DNA of 5,900 nucleotides. It comes from Microbacteriaceae bacterium (lineage in GTDB: Bacteria > Actinomycetota > Actinomycetes > Actinomycetales > Microbacteriaceae). The stretch lies in assembly GCA_947452355.1 (NCBI GenBank), contig CANGCU010000080.1, forward strand, positions 1 through 5,900, written 5' to 3'. Below, piece by piece: positions 1-5,664 of this stretch. Positions within the stretch are counted from its first letter, which is position 1, and each line of letters opens with the position of its first letter. The notes beneath the pieces were generated by a model that had not been told where the DNA came from, did no database searches, and was given only the letters and a program-made list of their open reading frames with translations. A program made the position numbers and the translations under genes.

Positions 1-7
1 ACGCGCG

Positions 8-13
8 TAGATT
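8..13 (+). promoter_or_regulatory. Candidate -10 box of a leaderless promoter for the lipoprotein gene
   Basis: The hexamer TAGATT fits the actinobacterial -10 pattern TANNNT and lies 7 nt before the ATG at 21. No Shine-Dalgarno sequence lies between them. That spacing would place the transcript start at or next to the A of the ATG, giving a leaderless mRNA. The -35 region lies outside the window and cannot be judged. The box overlaps an in-frame TTG at 12, which argues against that TTG being the start codon. The assignment is inferred from pattern and spacing only. Confidence 0.5.
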
Positions 14-20
14 GTGGACT

Positions 21-665
21 ATGCAGGTTAGGTCGCGGCACTCAAAAACGGCAATGATGATTCCCGTTGCGCTCCTTTCACTCGTTCTCGCGGGATGTAC
101 TCCGACTTCTCAGCCAACGAGTGAGCCGACCACGTCCCTGAGTCCTTCGACTGAGCCGTCAAGCGACCCGACAACGCCAGTTCCGACCGAGACCTTCACG
201 ATGCCCGCGGATTGCACAGCAATCTTCCCGCCGGCTCAAATGGACAAATTTGCGGCTGAGGGAGTCATCCTGCTCGCTGGTCCCGGCGGTAAATATGGGA
301 ATGAACTCATTACCGAGGCGACTCCCGAAATGACTGCGGGTGGAATTTCCTGTTATTTCGGAATCGACAATGAAGACCCCAACCTGCTCGCGGTAAAGGT
401 TCTCGTCTCTGCGGTACCACTGGATTCGACGAATCGCGATTCGGTCATCGCTGACCTCACGGCTCAAGGCCTGTTGCAAGCGACAGACGAGCGCGGTGAC
501 GTCACGTTCGGTGTCCTCGGTGTGGCCGGAGGTCAGACAACGGCCAACTACAACGTGGTCGCAGCGGACTCGTGGATTTCCGTGATTTCAGCGGATGGTG
601 GCGAAAAAGCTTATTTGGCGGCGGTCAAACTTGCCAATGTCGTCCACAGCGCAAATTACAACTAG
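21..665 (+). CDS. Secreted lipoprotein of unknown function with a Ser/Thr/Pro linker
   Basis: This is a 214-residue protein counted from the ATG at 21. It has a classic lipoprotein signal: a basic n-region (Arg and Lys within the first 10 residues), a hydrophobic core, and the lipobox LAGC with the lipidated Cys at residue 26. The mature protein should therefore be anchored to the outer face of the cytoplasmic membrane. Residues 27 to about 60 form a flexible linker rich in Thr, Ser and Pro, followed by a compact domain of about 150 residues. That domain has two further cysteines, Cys65 (in DCTAI) and Cys111 (in SCYFG), which could form a disulfide outside the cell. The layout recalls small actinobacterial lipoproteins such as DUF3558 members, but I do not recognise the family with confidence. 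An upstream TTG (12) and internal ATGs (54, 57) are alternative starts. The ATG at 21 is preferred because of the upstream -10 box and the complete signal peptide. Its stop is 3 nt before ung, so the two are probably cotranscribed. Confidence 0.85.
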   Translation: MQVRSRHSKTAMMIPVALLSLVLAGCTPTSQPTSEPTTSLSPSTEPSSDPTTPVPTETFTMPADCTAIFPPAQMDKFAAEGVILLAGPGGKYGNELITEATPEMTAGGISCYFGIDNEDPNLLAVKVLVSAVPLDSTNRDSVIADLTAQGLLQATDERGDVTFGVLGVAGGQTTANYNVVAADSWISVISADGGEKAYLAAVKLANVVHSANYN

Positions 666-668
666 TCC

Positions 669-1340
669 GTGACCTCAGACTTCCTCGCCGGGATTGACCC
701 GAGTTGGCGTCCCGTGTTCGATGACGTCGCGACGACCCTGGTAGACATCGAGGATCGACTCGACAACGAGTCGCGGCGCGGTCTTCGACATGCACCACCT
801 CGTGCCGAAATCTTTCGCGCATTTCGTATGCCGCTCGAATCGGTTCGTGTCGTGATTCTCGGTCAAGACCCATACCCAACACCGGGGCACGCGGTCGGGT
901 GGTCATTTTCGACCCGTCGTGATGTTCGTCCGCTGCCCCGCAGCCTGGCGAATATTTACGCGGAACGTCACACCGATATCGGTCTTGCGCCGGCCGAACA
1001 CGGCGACCTATCGAACTGGGTTGACCAAGGCGTCCTGTTACTCAACACCTCTCTCACCGTCCGGGAAGGCGAGGCCGGGTCCCACCGATCGTGGCCGTGG
1101 AAAACGGTGACGGGTTCGGCCCTCGCGGCACTGTCCAGTCGAGGCGCGCCGCTCGTTGCTGTGTTGTGGGGAAATGACGCGCGATGGGCCGAGCCTGCGC
1201 TGCCCGGCATCGACATCATCGCCTCGGCGCACCCCTCACCCCTCTCGGCGCGACGCGGCTTTTTCGGGTCACGCCCGTTTTCGCACATCAACGCGTCGTT
1301 GTCCGCTCAGGGCAGTACCCCCATCGACTGGCGCGTTTAG
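669..1340 (+). CDS. ung: Uracil-DNA glycosylase, family 1
   Basis: This 223-residue enzyme removes uracil from DNA by cutting the N-glycosidic bond, the first step of base excision repair after cytosine deamination or dUTP incorporation. The family 1 motifs are all present. GQDPYP at residues 65-70 contains the water-activating Asp67. LLLN ends at Asn126, the uracil-recognition Asn. HPSPLS at 188-193 contains the catalytic His188 and the DNA-intercalating Leu192, and is followed by RGFFGSRPFS. Pro70 replaces the His of the E. coli motif GQDPYH; as I recall, GQDPYPTPGHAVG is also the form in Mycobacterium, so this is a lineage trait and not a defect. The length matches the family (about 225 residues). 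The start is GTG, 3 nt after the lipoprotein stop, without a visible Shine-Dalgarno sequence, so translation probably depends on coupling to the upstream gene. The C-terminus, PIDWRV, is typical, so the gene looks intact. Confidence 0.97.
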   Translation: MTSDFLAGIDPSWRPVFDDVATTLVDIEDRLDNESRRGLRHAPPRAEIFRAFRMPLESVRVVILGQDPYPTPGHAVGWSFSTRRDVRPLPRSLANIYAERHTDIGLAPAEHGDLSNWVDQGVLLLNTSLTVREGEAGSHRSWPWKTVTGSALAALSSRGAPLVAVLWGNDARWAEPALPGIDIIASAHPSPLSARRGFFGSRPFSHINASLSAQGSTPIDWRV

Positions 1341-1343
1341 ACT
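1338..1343 (+). promoter_or_regulatory. Candidate leaderless -10 box (TAGACT) overlapping the ung stop codon
   Basis: TAGACT matches TANNNT and lies 6 nt before the ATG at 1350. Its first three bases are the TAG stop codon of ung. No Shine-Dalgarno sequence lies between the box and the ATG, and no clear -35 hexamer is seen upstream within ung. The arrangement would let the acetyltransferase be transcribed alone, as a leaderless mRNA, in addition to read-through from ung. It is inferred from pattern and spacing. Confidence 0.5.
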
Positions 1344-1349
1344 CTCGGC

Positions 1350-1859
1350 ATGACTGGAGTGGCCTTTCGACCCGTGACGACGGATGACACGGTGACGTTG
1401 CTCGACATTTATAACCACTATGTGACGACCTCGACCGTCACGTTTGACCTTGAGCCGTGGTCGCCGCGCGACATGGACCACAAGATTGACACGGTCGCCG
1501 CACTCGGGATGCCATTCATCGTCGCCGAACTCGACGGAGACCTCGTTGGCTACGCCTACCTGTCGACGTTTCGTGAAAAAGCCGCCTACGACACCACGAT
1601 GGAGAACACGCTGTACCTTCGTCCCGACATGCGCGGGCGCGGCACCGGTCGGTTATTGCTCGATGAGGTCGTGCGACTCGGTGCGGTGGCGGGAGTCCGC
1701 GAAGTCATCGCCGTCATCGCGAACACCCCCGATGCCGAGGCCTCGATTCGATTGCACAACGCCGCGGGATTTTCCCTCGTCGGCGAGATGAACAACGTCG
1801 GACTCAAGTTCGATCGATGGATCGGCGTCGTCATGATGCAGAAGTCCCTCGCGTCATAA
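1350..1859 (+). CDS. GNAT N-acetyltransferase, phosphinothricin / methionine sulfone type
   Basis: This 169-residue protein is a single GNAT domain that moves an acetyl group from acetyl-CoA to a primary amine. The acetyl-CoA pyrophosphate loop is RGRGTG at residues 95-100, after the beta-strand ENTLYLRPD. The PAT/Bar-type subfamily is shown by an N-terminal IYNHYV segment (about residue 20 onward), Glu85 just before that strand, IRLHNAAGF around His136, and a C-terminal GLKFDRW. As I recall, Glu and His at the Glu85 and His136 positions are the catalytic pair in phosphinothricin acetyltransferases. Chromosomal members often acetylate methionine sulfone or sulfoximine, so the natural substrate is probably an oxidised methionine analogue or a similar amino acid; this is inference. 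The length is normal for the family. The ATG is 9 nt after the ung stop and has a likely leaderless promoter. A hairpin terminator follows directly after the TAA stop. Confidence 0.88.
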   Translation: MTGVAFRPVTTDDTVTLLDIYNHYVTTSTVTFDLEPWSPRDMDHKIDTVAALGMPFIVAELDGDLVGYAYLSTFREKAAYDTTMENTLYLRPDMRGRGTGRLLLDEVVRLGAVAGVREVIAVIANTPDAEASIRLHNAAGFSLVGEMNNVGLKFDRWIGVVMMQKSLAS

Positions 1860-1860
1860 T

Positions 1861-1883
1861 CCGTAACTTGGTTACGGTCTGTT
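1861..1883 (+). terminator. Short hairpin with T-rich tail after the acetyltransferase gene
   Basis: CCGTAAC (1861-1867) and GTTACGG (1871-1877) are perfect inverted repeats around a 3-nt TTG loop, starting 1 nt after the TAA stop. The tail TCTGTTT (1878-1884) is moderately T-rich. This fits a Rho-independent terminator that separates the acetyltransferase from metY. With only 7 bp of stem and an interrupted T tract its strength is uncertain. Because it is a near-palindrome in the metY upstream region, it could instead be, or also serve as, an operator. Confidence 0.55.
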
Positions 1884-1916
1884 TCGGTCGACGATGCACG
1901 GCGCTCGGTGGTTCCC

Positions 1917-1922
1917 TACGGT
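1917..1922 (+). promoter_or_regulatory. Possible -10 box for metY
   Basis: TACGGT fits TANNNT and lies 28 nt before the metY ATG. A transcript starting a few bases downstream would have a short leader of about 20 nt carrying the AAAGGAG ribosome binding site. No convincing -35 hexamer is seen. The same hexamer also occurs at 1873-1878 inside the upstream hairpin, so this is a weak call. The rest of the 91-nt intergenic region shows no riboswitch-like structure that I can recognise. Confidence 0.25.
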
Positions 1923-1937
1923 GTAGTGAAACCGCAC

Positions 1938-1944
1938 AAAGGAG
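1938..1944 (+). promoter_or_regulatory. Strong ribosome binding site of metY
   Basis: AAAGGAG ends 6 nt before the ATG at 1951, an optimal Shine-Dalgarno position. It is the only clear ribosome binding site in front of any gene in the window. It fixes the metY start and suggests strong translation. Confidence 0.85.
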
Positions 1945-1950
1945 CGCACC

Positions 1951-3246
1951 ATGACCTGGAAATTTGAAACCCAACAGATTCACGCCGGCGCTGCACCGGA
2001 TCCCGTCACGAACGCCCGTGCGGTTCCCGTGTATCGCACCACCGCGTACGTCTTCAACGACTCCGATCACGCGAAGAACCTCTTTGCGCTCGCAGAGTTC
2101 GGAAACATTTACACCCGCATTCAAAACCCGACACAGGACGTCGCCGAGAAGCGCATCACCGCTCTCGAGGGCGGAACCGCGTCACTCATGGTGTCATCGG
2201 GCTCAGCGGCAACGACCTACGCAATCCTGAACATCGCTGAAGCAGGCGACCACATCGTCTCGTCGTCGAGCATCTACGGCGGGACCTACAACCTGTTCCA
2301 TTACACCTTCGCGAAATTGGGCATCGAGGTGACCTTCGTTAATGACCAGGACGACCTCGATGAATGGAAGGCCGCCGTCCGACCCAACACCAAGTTGTTC
2401 TTCGGTGAATCTATTGCGAACCCGCGCATCAACATTCTCGACATCGAAGGTGTCTCCACGGTCGCTCACGACGCCGGCGTTCCCCTCATCGTCGATAACA
2501 CCATCGCCACTCCGTACCTGATTCGCCCATTCGAGCACGGAGCCGACATCGTCATTCACTCGGCCACCAAGTTCCTCGGTGGACACGGAACCGTCGTTGC
2601 CGGGGCAATCGTCGATGGCGGAAAGTTCGCCTGGTCGAAGAACGTAGAGAAGTTCCCCGGGCTTACCGAGCCCGATCCGTCCTACCACGGTGCGTCGTAC
2701 ACGACCGTTCTGGGTGACGGCATCGCTTACGTCATTAAGGCGCGAGTTCAGTTGCTTCGCGACACGGGTGCCGCTGTTGCGCCCGACAACGCGTGGGCGA
2801 TCCTGCAGGGAATCGAGACCTTGTCGCTTCGCATGGAGCGTCACGTCGAGAACGCGAACGCGGTTGCTCGTTGGCTCGAGGCTCATCCCGATGTCGCGAG
2901 CGTGTCACACGCGGGACTCGAATCGAGCCCGTGGTTCAAGGCCGGCCAGAAGTATGCGCCTAAGGGTGCGGGTGCCGTCCTCTCGTTCGAGCTCAAGGGC
3001 GGCGTCAAGGCCGGTCGAGCGCTGGTCGAGTCGACCGAGTTGTTTAGTCACGTTGCGAACATCGGTGACGTGCGATCGCTCATCATCCACCCCGCATCGA
3101 CCACGCACTCGCAGCTTTCGCCCGAAGAACAACTGAGCGCCGGAGTTACCCCCGGACTGGTTCGACTTTCAGTTGGACTCGAGCACATCGATGACATCAT
3201 CGCGGACCTCGAAACGGGATTCGCCGCGGCTCGCAAAGCCAAGTAG
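1951..3246 (+). CDS. metY: O-acetylhomoserine sulfhydrylase (O-acetylhomoserine aminocarboxypropyltransferase)
   Basis: This 431-residue cytosolic PLP enzyme converts O-acetylhomoserine and sulfide to homocysteine and acetate, the direct-sulfhydrylation route to methionine. It belongs to the Cys/Met metabolism family (fold type I), at the length usual for MetY; MetB and MetC are nearer 380-400. Visible residues include Tyr54 and Arg56 in YTRIQNPT, which bind the PLP phosphate of the neighbouring subunit; SSGSAA at 82-87; Tyr109 in IYGGTYNLF, which stacks on the PLP ring; Asp182 in VDNTIATPY, which pairs with the pyridine nitrogen; and Lys207 in SATKF, the Schiff-base lysine. The C-terminal domain has the typical SLIIHPASTTHSQL segment. 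YNLFHYTF and the N-terminal FETQQIHAG favour MetY over cystathionine gamma-synthase. The start is fixed by AAAGGAG. metX, which makes the substrate, follows 75 nt downstream, with a strong hairpin between them, so the two may be transcribed separately. Confidence 0.96.
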   Translation: MTWKFETQQIHAGAAPDPVTNARAVPVYRTTAYVFNDSDHAKNLFALAEFGNIYTRIQNPTQDVAEKRITALEGGTASLMVSSGSAATTYAILNIAEAGDHIVSSSSIYGGTYNLFHYTFAKLGIEVTFVNDQDDLDEWKAAVRPNTKLFFGESIANPRINILDIEGVSTVAHDAGVPLIVDNTIATPYLIRPFEHGADIVIHSATKFLGGHGTVVAGAIVDGGKFAWSKNVEKFPGLTEPDPSYHGASYTTVLGDGIAYVIKARVQLLRDTGAAVAPDNAWAILQGIETLSLRMERHVENANAVARWLEAHPDVASVSHAGLESSPWFKAGQKYAPKGAGAVLSFELKGGVKAGRALVESTELFSHVANIGDVRSLIIHPASTTHSQLSPEEQLSAGVTPGLVRLSVGLEHIDDIIADLETGFAAARKAK

Positions 3247-3258
3247 TTCCTCTCGTGA

Positions 3259-3290
3259 TGCGGGGTCGGTTCGCTCGAGCCGACCCCGCA
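3259..3290 (+). terminator. GC-rich hairpin between metY and metX
   Basis: TGCGGGGTCGG (3259-3269) and CCGACCCCGCA (3280-3290) are perfect 11-bp inverted repeats. A T-G wobble and two further pairs extend the stem towards a 4-nt loop (3273-3276). The structure begins 12 nt after the metY stop codon. The downstream sequence CCACTTTCCC has no proper T tract, as is common for actinobacterial terminators. It most likely ends, or partly attenuates, metY transcription. Confidence 0.8.
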
Positions 3291-3304
3291 CCACTTTCCC
3301 GCGT

Positions 3305-3335
3305 GGCAGACTAGACAGACCATGGATTGGCAGAC
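3305..3335 (+). promoter_or_regulatory. AGAC repeat cluster around the metX start: possible promoter or operator
   Basis: AGAC occurs at 3308, 3313, 3317 and 3332, and GGCAGAC is repeated exactly 24 nt apart (3305-3311 and 3329-3335), flanking the metX ATG. CAGACT (3307-3312) and TAGACA (3312-3317) resemble the -10 boxes found before other genes here but do not match TANNNT exactly. There is no Shine-Dalgarno sequence before metX. The cluster could hold a leaderless promoter and/or a repressor site. This is pattern-based and weak. Confidence 0.25.
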
Positions 3336-4518
3336 GTCGGAAGAGACCGTTCCCTCGGCCTTTGTGACCGAGGGAACCGTTCGTGCCCTCGGTGCTCCAC
3401 CCGTGACCGGCGCGTGGCGTGATGGTGATCACCCCGGCCAGCGAAAATTCGCCCAGATTGGCGACCTCGTCCTCGAATCGGGGCAAACGCTCCCCCGTGC
3501 TCGACTCGCCTATGAGACCTGGGGGACGCCCAACGCAGACATGTCGAATGCGGTTCTCATCGTTCACTCGCTAACCGCCGATTCGCACGTTGTTGGTCAG
3601 GCCGGCCCCGGCCACGTCACCGACGGCTGGTGGGGTGGAGTCGTCGGCGATGGACTCGGAATCGACACGTCGAAATGGTTCGTCGTGTGCCCCAACACCC
3701 TGGGCGGTTGCCAGGGATCGACCGGGCCCTCGTCGGTCATGAGCAACGGGCGCGAATGGGGTTCCCGGTTCCCGTATCTCACGGTCCGCGACCAGACGCG
3801 CGCACTGACCCTTCTCGCCGCCGAGCTCGGCGTGTCCCGGTGGGCGGCGGTCATTGGTGGAAGTGCCGCCGGAATGAGTGCACTCGAGTATGCGGTGACC
3901 TACCCCGATGCCACCGAACGAATCGGGCTACTCGCAACCTGTGCCGTGACGAGCGCCGACCAGATTTCACTCAATTCCGTTCAGATTGAAGCGATCCGAA
4001 TGGACCCATTCTTTTCGGGCGGGGACTATTACGAAAACGACGAAGGGCCATTTCGCGGATTGTCTCTCGCACGACGGCTCGCGCTCTTGTCCTATCGTTC
4101 GCCCGCCGAATTCAACGACCGCTTCGATCGTGCATGGCAGAGCGGCATCAGCCCGCTGGGTGAGGGTGGGCGTTTCGCCGTGGAGTCGTATCTTGATTTT
4201 CACGGGAACAAGTTCACCCGTCGTTTCGACGCAAATTCGTACATCAATCTCGTTGAAGCGATGAACTCGCACGACATCACCCGTGACCGAGGGTCGCTCA
4301 AGGACGTCCTCGGAAGTGTGACAGCCAGGTCCCTCGTCGTCGGAATCGACTCGGACCGCCTGTTCCCGCTCGAACAGCAAGTGACGCTCGCGGAGTATCT
4401 GCCGAATCACCTCGGCGGTCGCGACGCCCACGTCATGTCGTCACCGTACGGGCACGACGCCTTTCTCATCGCCGATGCCGAGGTCGGCGAACTGTTGCGC
4501 CAACTTCTCGACTCGTAG
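3322..4518 (+). CDS. metX: Homoserine O-acetyltransferase (MetX family, alpha/beta-hydrolase fold)
   Basis: This 398-residue cytosolic enzyme transfers an acyl group from acyl-CoA to homoserine, making the substrate of MetY. The MetX hallmarks are present: LAYETWG near residue 65, HSLTADSHV at 82-90 (oxyanion region), NTLGGCQGSTGPSS, the nucleophile motif GGSAAGMSALEY with Ser181, ARRLALLSYRS, ESYLDFHGNKFTRRFDANSYI, and near the C-terminus DSDRLFP with Asp345 and GHDAF with His378. The predicted triad is Ser181/Asp345/His378. The elbow reads GGSAAG where I expect GGSMGG, so the Gly two after the nucleophile is Ala; a small residue is still there and activity is plausible. Acetyl versus succinyl donor cannot be settled from sequence alone, but the neighbouring metY supports acetyl. 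The start MDWQTSEETVPSAFV fits related actinobacterial proteins as I recall them; no ribosome binding site is visible. The last 78 nt overlap the convergent glycosyltransferase gene. Confidence 0.95.
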   Translation: MDWQTSEETVPSAFVTEGTVRALGAPPVTGAWRDGDHPGQRKFAQIGDLVLESGQTLPRARLAYETWGTPNADMSNAVLIVHSLTADSHVVGQAGPGHVTDGWWGGVVGDGLGIDTSKWFVVCPNTLGGCQGSTGPSSVMSNGREWGSRFPYLTVRDQTRALTLLAAELGVSRWAAVIGGSAAGMSALEYAVTYPDATERIGLLATCAVTSADQISLNSVQIEAIRMDPFFSGGDYYENDEGPFRGLSLARRLALLSYRSPAEFNDRFDRAWQSGISPLGEGGRFAVESYLDFHGNKFTRRFDANSYINLVEAMNSHDITRDRGSLKDVLGSVTARSLVVGIDSDRLFPLEQQVTLAEYLPNHLGGRDAHVMSSPYGHDAFLIADAEVGELLRQLLDS

Positions 4519-5664
4519 TTGCGCGACAAGAATCGCCCACGCCCACACCAGCAACACCACCTCGGCGATGTTTCGGATTGTCACGAGGACGAGCGGGATC
4601 GTGCGCAATTCGAGGAACTCGAAATACGTGTACGGGTAAATGAGTCGCGTCAGAATTGCGATAACTCCGACAATAGTCGCCACAGCGGTGAGAGTTCGCG
4701 GACCGCGGGAAAGAACGAGTGCGACGAGCGGCACGGCAAGCCACGACACGAATTGCGGCGACCCGACCTTGTTCGCGACGATCAAAATCGCAACAATGAC
4801 GAGAAGCGCGTAACCGAAGGAGGCGTTTCGCCCATCGCCGAGTGACCGGCGGTTCGACAGAAGTAGTGCAACCACGGAAAGCAGGGCGAGAACCTGAACA
4901 ACCGTCAGTGCGCCAGAAAACAAATCCGTCCCAGGGCCACTGATTTCGAACGTGTAGATGTCGGGAGAAAACGCCAGTGTTGACGTTCCCCCTGACCACA
5001 CGTCCCACAACCACGGCGTTGCCGTCACCGACTCGACCTGCAACCCTCGGCCCTGCTGTTGGCCAAAGAACCCGAAGACCGACGCGGGATCACCCGCCGC
5101 GATTCCAATCAGCGCGACGACCACGGCGACCCCGACGGACCAGCGCGCAACCGTCGCGAATCGAACCGAGCGAATCGCCGCAATGCCGAGGGCAACTGGC
5201 CAGACCTTGACCCATGTCGCAACCGCAATCACGACCCCGGTCGTGCGCGGCGAGCGATCGATGAGGGCGACGGCGATGATACCGAGAGCGACGGTGATCG
5301 CGTCGATTCGCCCCATCGCGATGGGACCGAGCGCGAGTTGAAACGCGAGCCAGGCGTAGCCAGCAGGGGCGCTACGACGGACGAGAACCGCAAGTGCAAT
5401 GGCATCGACGGCGATGACGAGAGAGAACCACGCGCCGACTCCGAGCGCGGCGATGGCGATGGGACCGAGCGCTAAGAACGGGTAAACGCCGACGGTCGTC
5501 AGACCGGGAAAACCGTAACCCTCGATTGCCCCCTGCCACCACGTCGGATAGGTGACGAGAACATCACCGAGCGGCCCGTTCGGAGCAACCAAATTTTCCG
5601 TGATGAGGACAGCGTGCACCACGACGAAAGCGACCCAGACCAACACCGCCCGGGCGGCGCTCAT
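4441..5664 (-). CDS. GT87-family polytopic membrane glycosyltransferase (DUF2029-like)
   Basis: This 407-residue membrane protein has about 10-11 hydrophobic segments, the first at residues 5-22 and the last at about 355-382, with a short polar C-terminal tail. The GT-C / GT87 (PimE-like) features are LGDVLVTYPTWW at about 32-43 in the first loop, where an acidic residue is expected to be catalytic (Asp34 candidate); GRIDAITVAL near 118; ATWVKVWPVAL near 149; QGRGLQVESV near 204; and NKVGSPQFVSWL near 298. Known members transfer mannose or a similar sugar from a polyprenyl-phosphate donor to envelope glycolipids or polymers on the outer side of the membrane. The acceptor here is unknown. The ATG at 5664 is chosen because it gives an ATGA overlap with the upstream dehydratase stop and starts right before the first membrane segment. 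The open frame continues upstream to 5892, but that part is Arg-rich, polar and overlaps the dehydratase. Translation is probably coupled. The 3' end runs into metX. Confidence 0.85.
   Translation of the reverse strand: MSAARAVLVWVAFVVVHAVLITENLVAPNGPLGDVLVTYPTWWQGAIEGYGFPGLTTVGVYPFLALGPIAIAALGVGAWFSLVIAVDAIALAVLVRRSAPAGYAWLAFQLALGPIAMGRIDAITVALGIIAVALIDRSPRTTGVVIAVATWVKVWPVALGIAAIRSVRFATVARWSVGVAVVVALIGIAAGDPASVFGFFGQQQGRGLQVESVTATPWLWDVWSGGTSTLAFSPDIYTFEISGPGTDLFSGALTVVQVLALLSVVALLLSNRRSLGDGRNASFGYALLVIVAILIVANKVGSPQFVSWLAVPLVALVLSRGPRTLTAVATIVGVIAILTRLIYPYTYFEFLELRTIPLVLVTIRNIAEVVLLVWAWAILVAQLRVEKLAQQFADLGIGDEKGVVPVR

Noticed and set aside
159..479. 106-residue minus-strand open frame within the lipoprotein gene
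   Set aside because: No domain or start signal; the lipoprotein on the plus strand has a clear signal peptide and lipobox.
861..878. Loss of the conserved His in the Ung motif (GQDPYP instead of GQDPYH) as a sign of altered activity
   Set aside because: Pro at this position is, as I recall, the form in actinobacterial Ung such as that of Mycobacterium, and the catalytic Asp, Asn and His are all kept.
1860..1950. SAM riboswitch before metY
   Set aside because: Only about 70 nt remain after the first hairpin, and I see neither the nested stems nor the conserved core of any SAM riboswitch class I know. A covariance-model search would be decisive.
2203..2886. 227-residue open frame antisense to metY
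   Set aside because: It is a shadow of a high-GC coding strand: no recognisable domain, no ribosome binding site, and it is fully covered by the well-supported metY.
3967..4431. 154-residue open frame antisense to metX
   Set aside because: It mirrors metX codons, has no known motif and no start signal.
4494..4524. Bidirectional terminator at the metX/glycosyltransferase junction
   Set aside because: GCGCCAAC and GTTGCGC pair only with a bulged C and a 13-nt loop, and no T tract follows. The repeated GTTGCGC (4494-4500 and 4518-4524) could easily be chance.
5059..5475. 138-residue plus-strand open frame opposite the glycosyltransferase
   Set aside because: Its composition is dominated by Arg, Asp and Glu, which is what results from reading hydrophobic membrane codons on the other strand.
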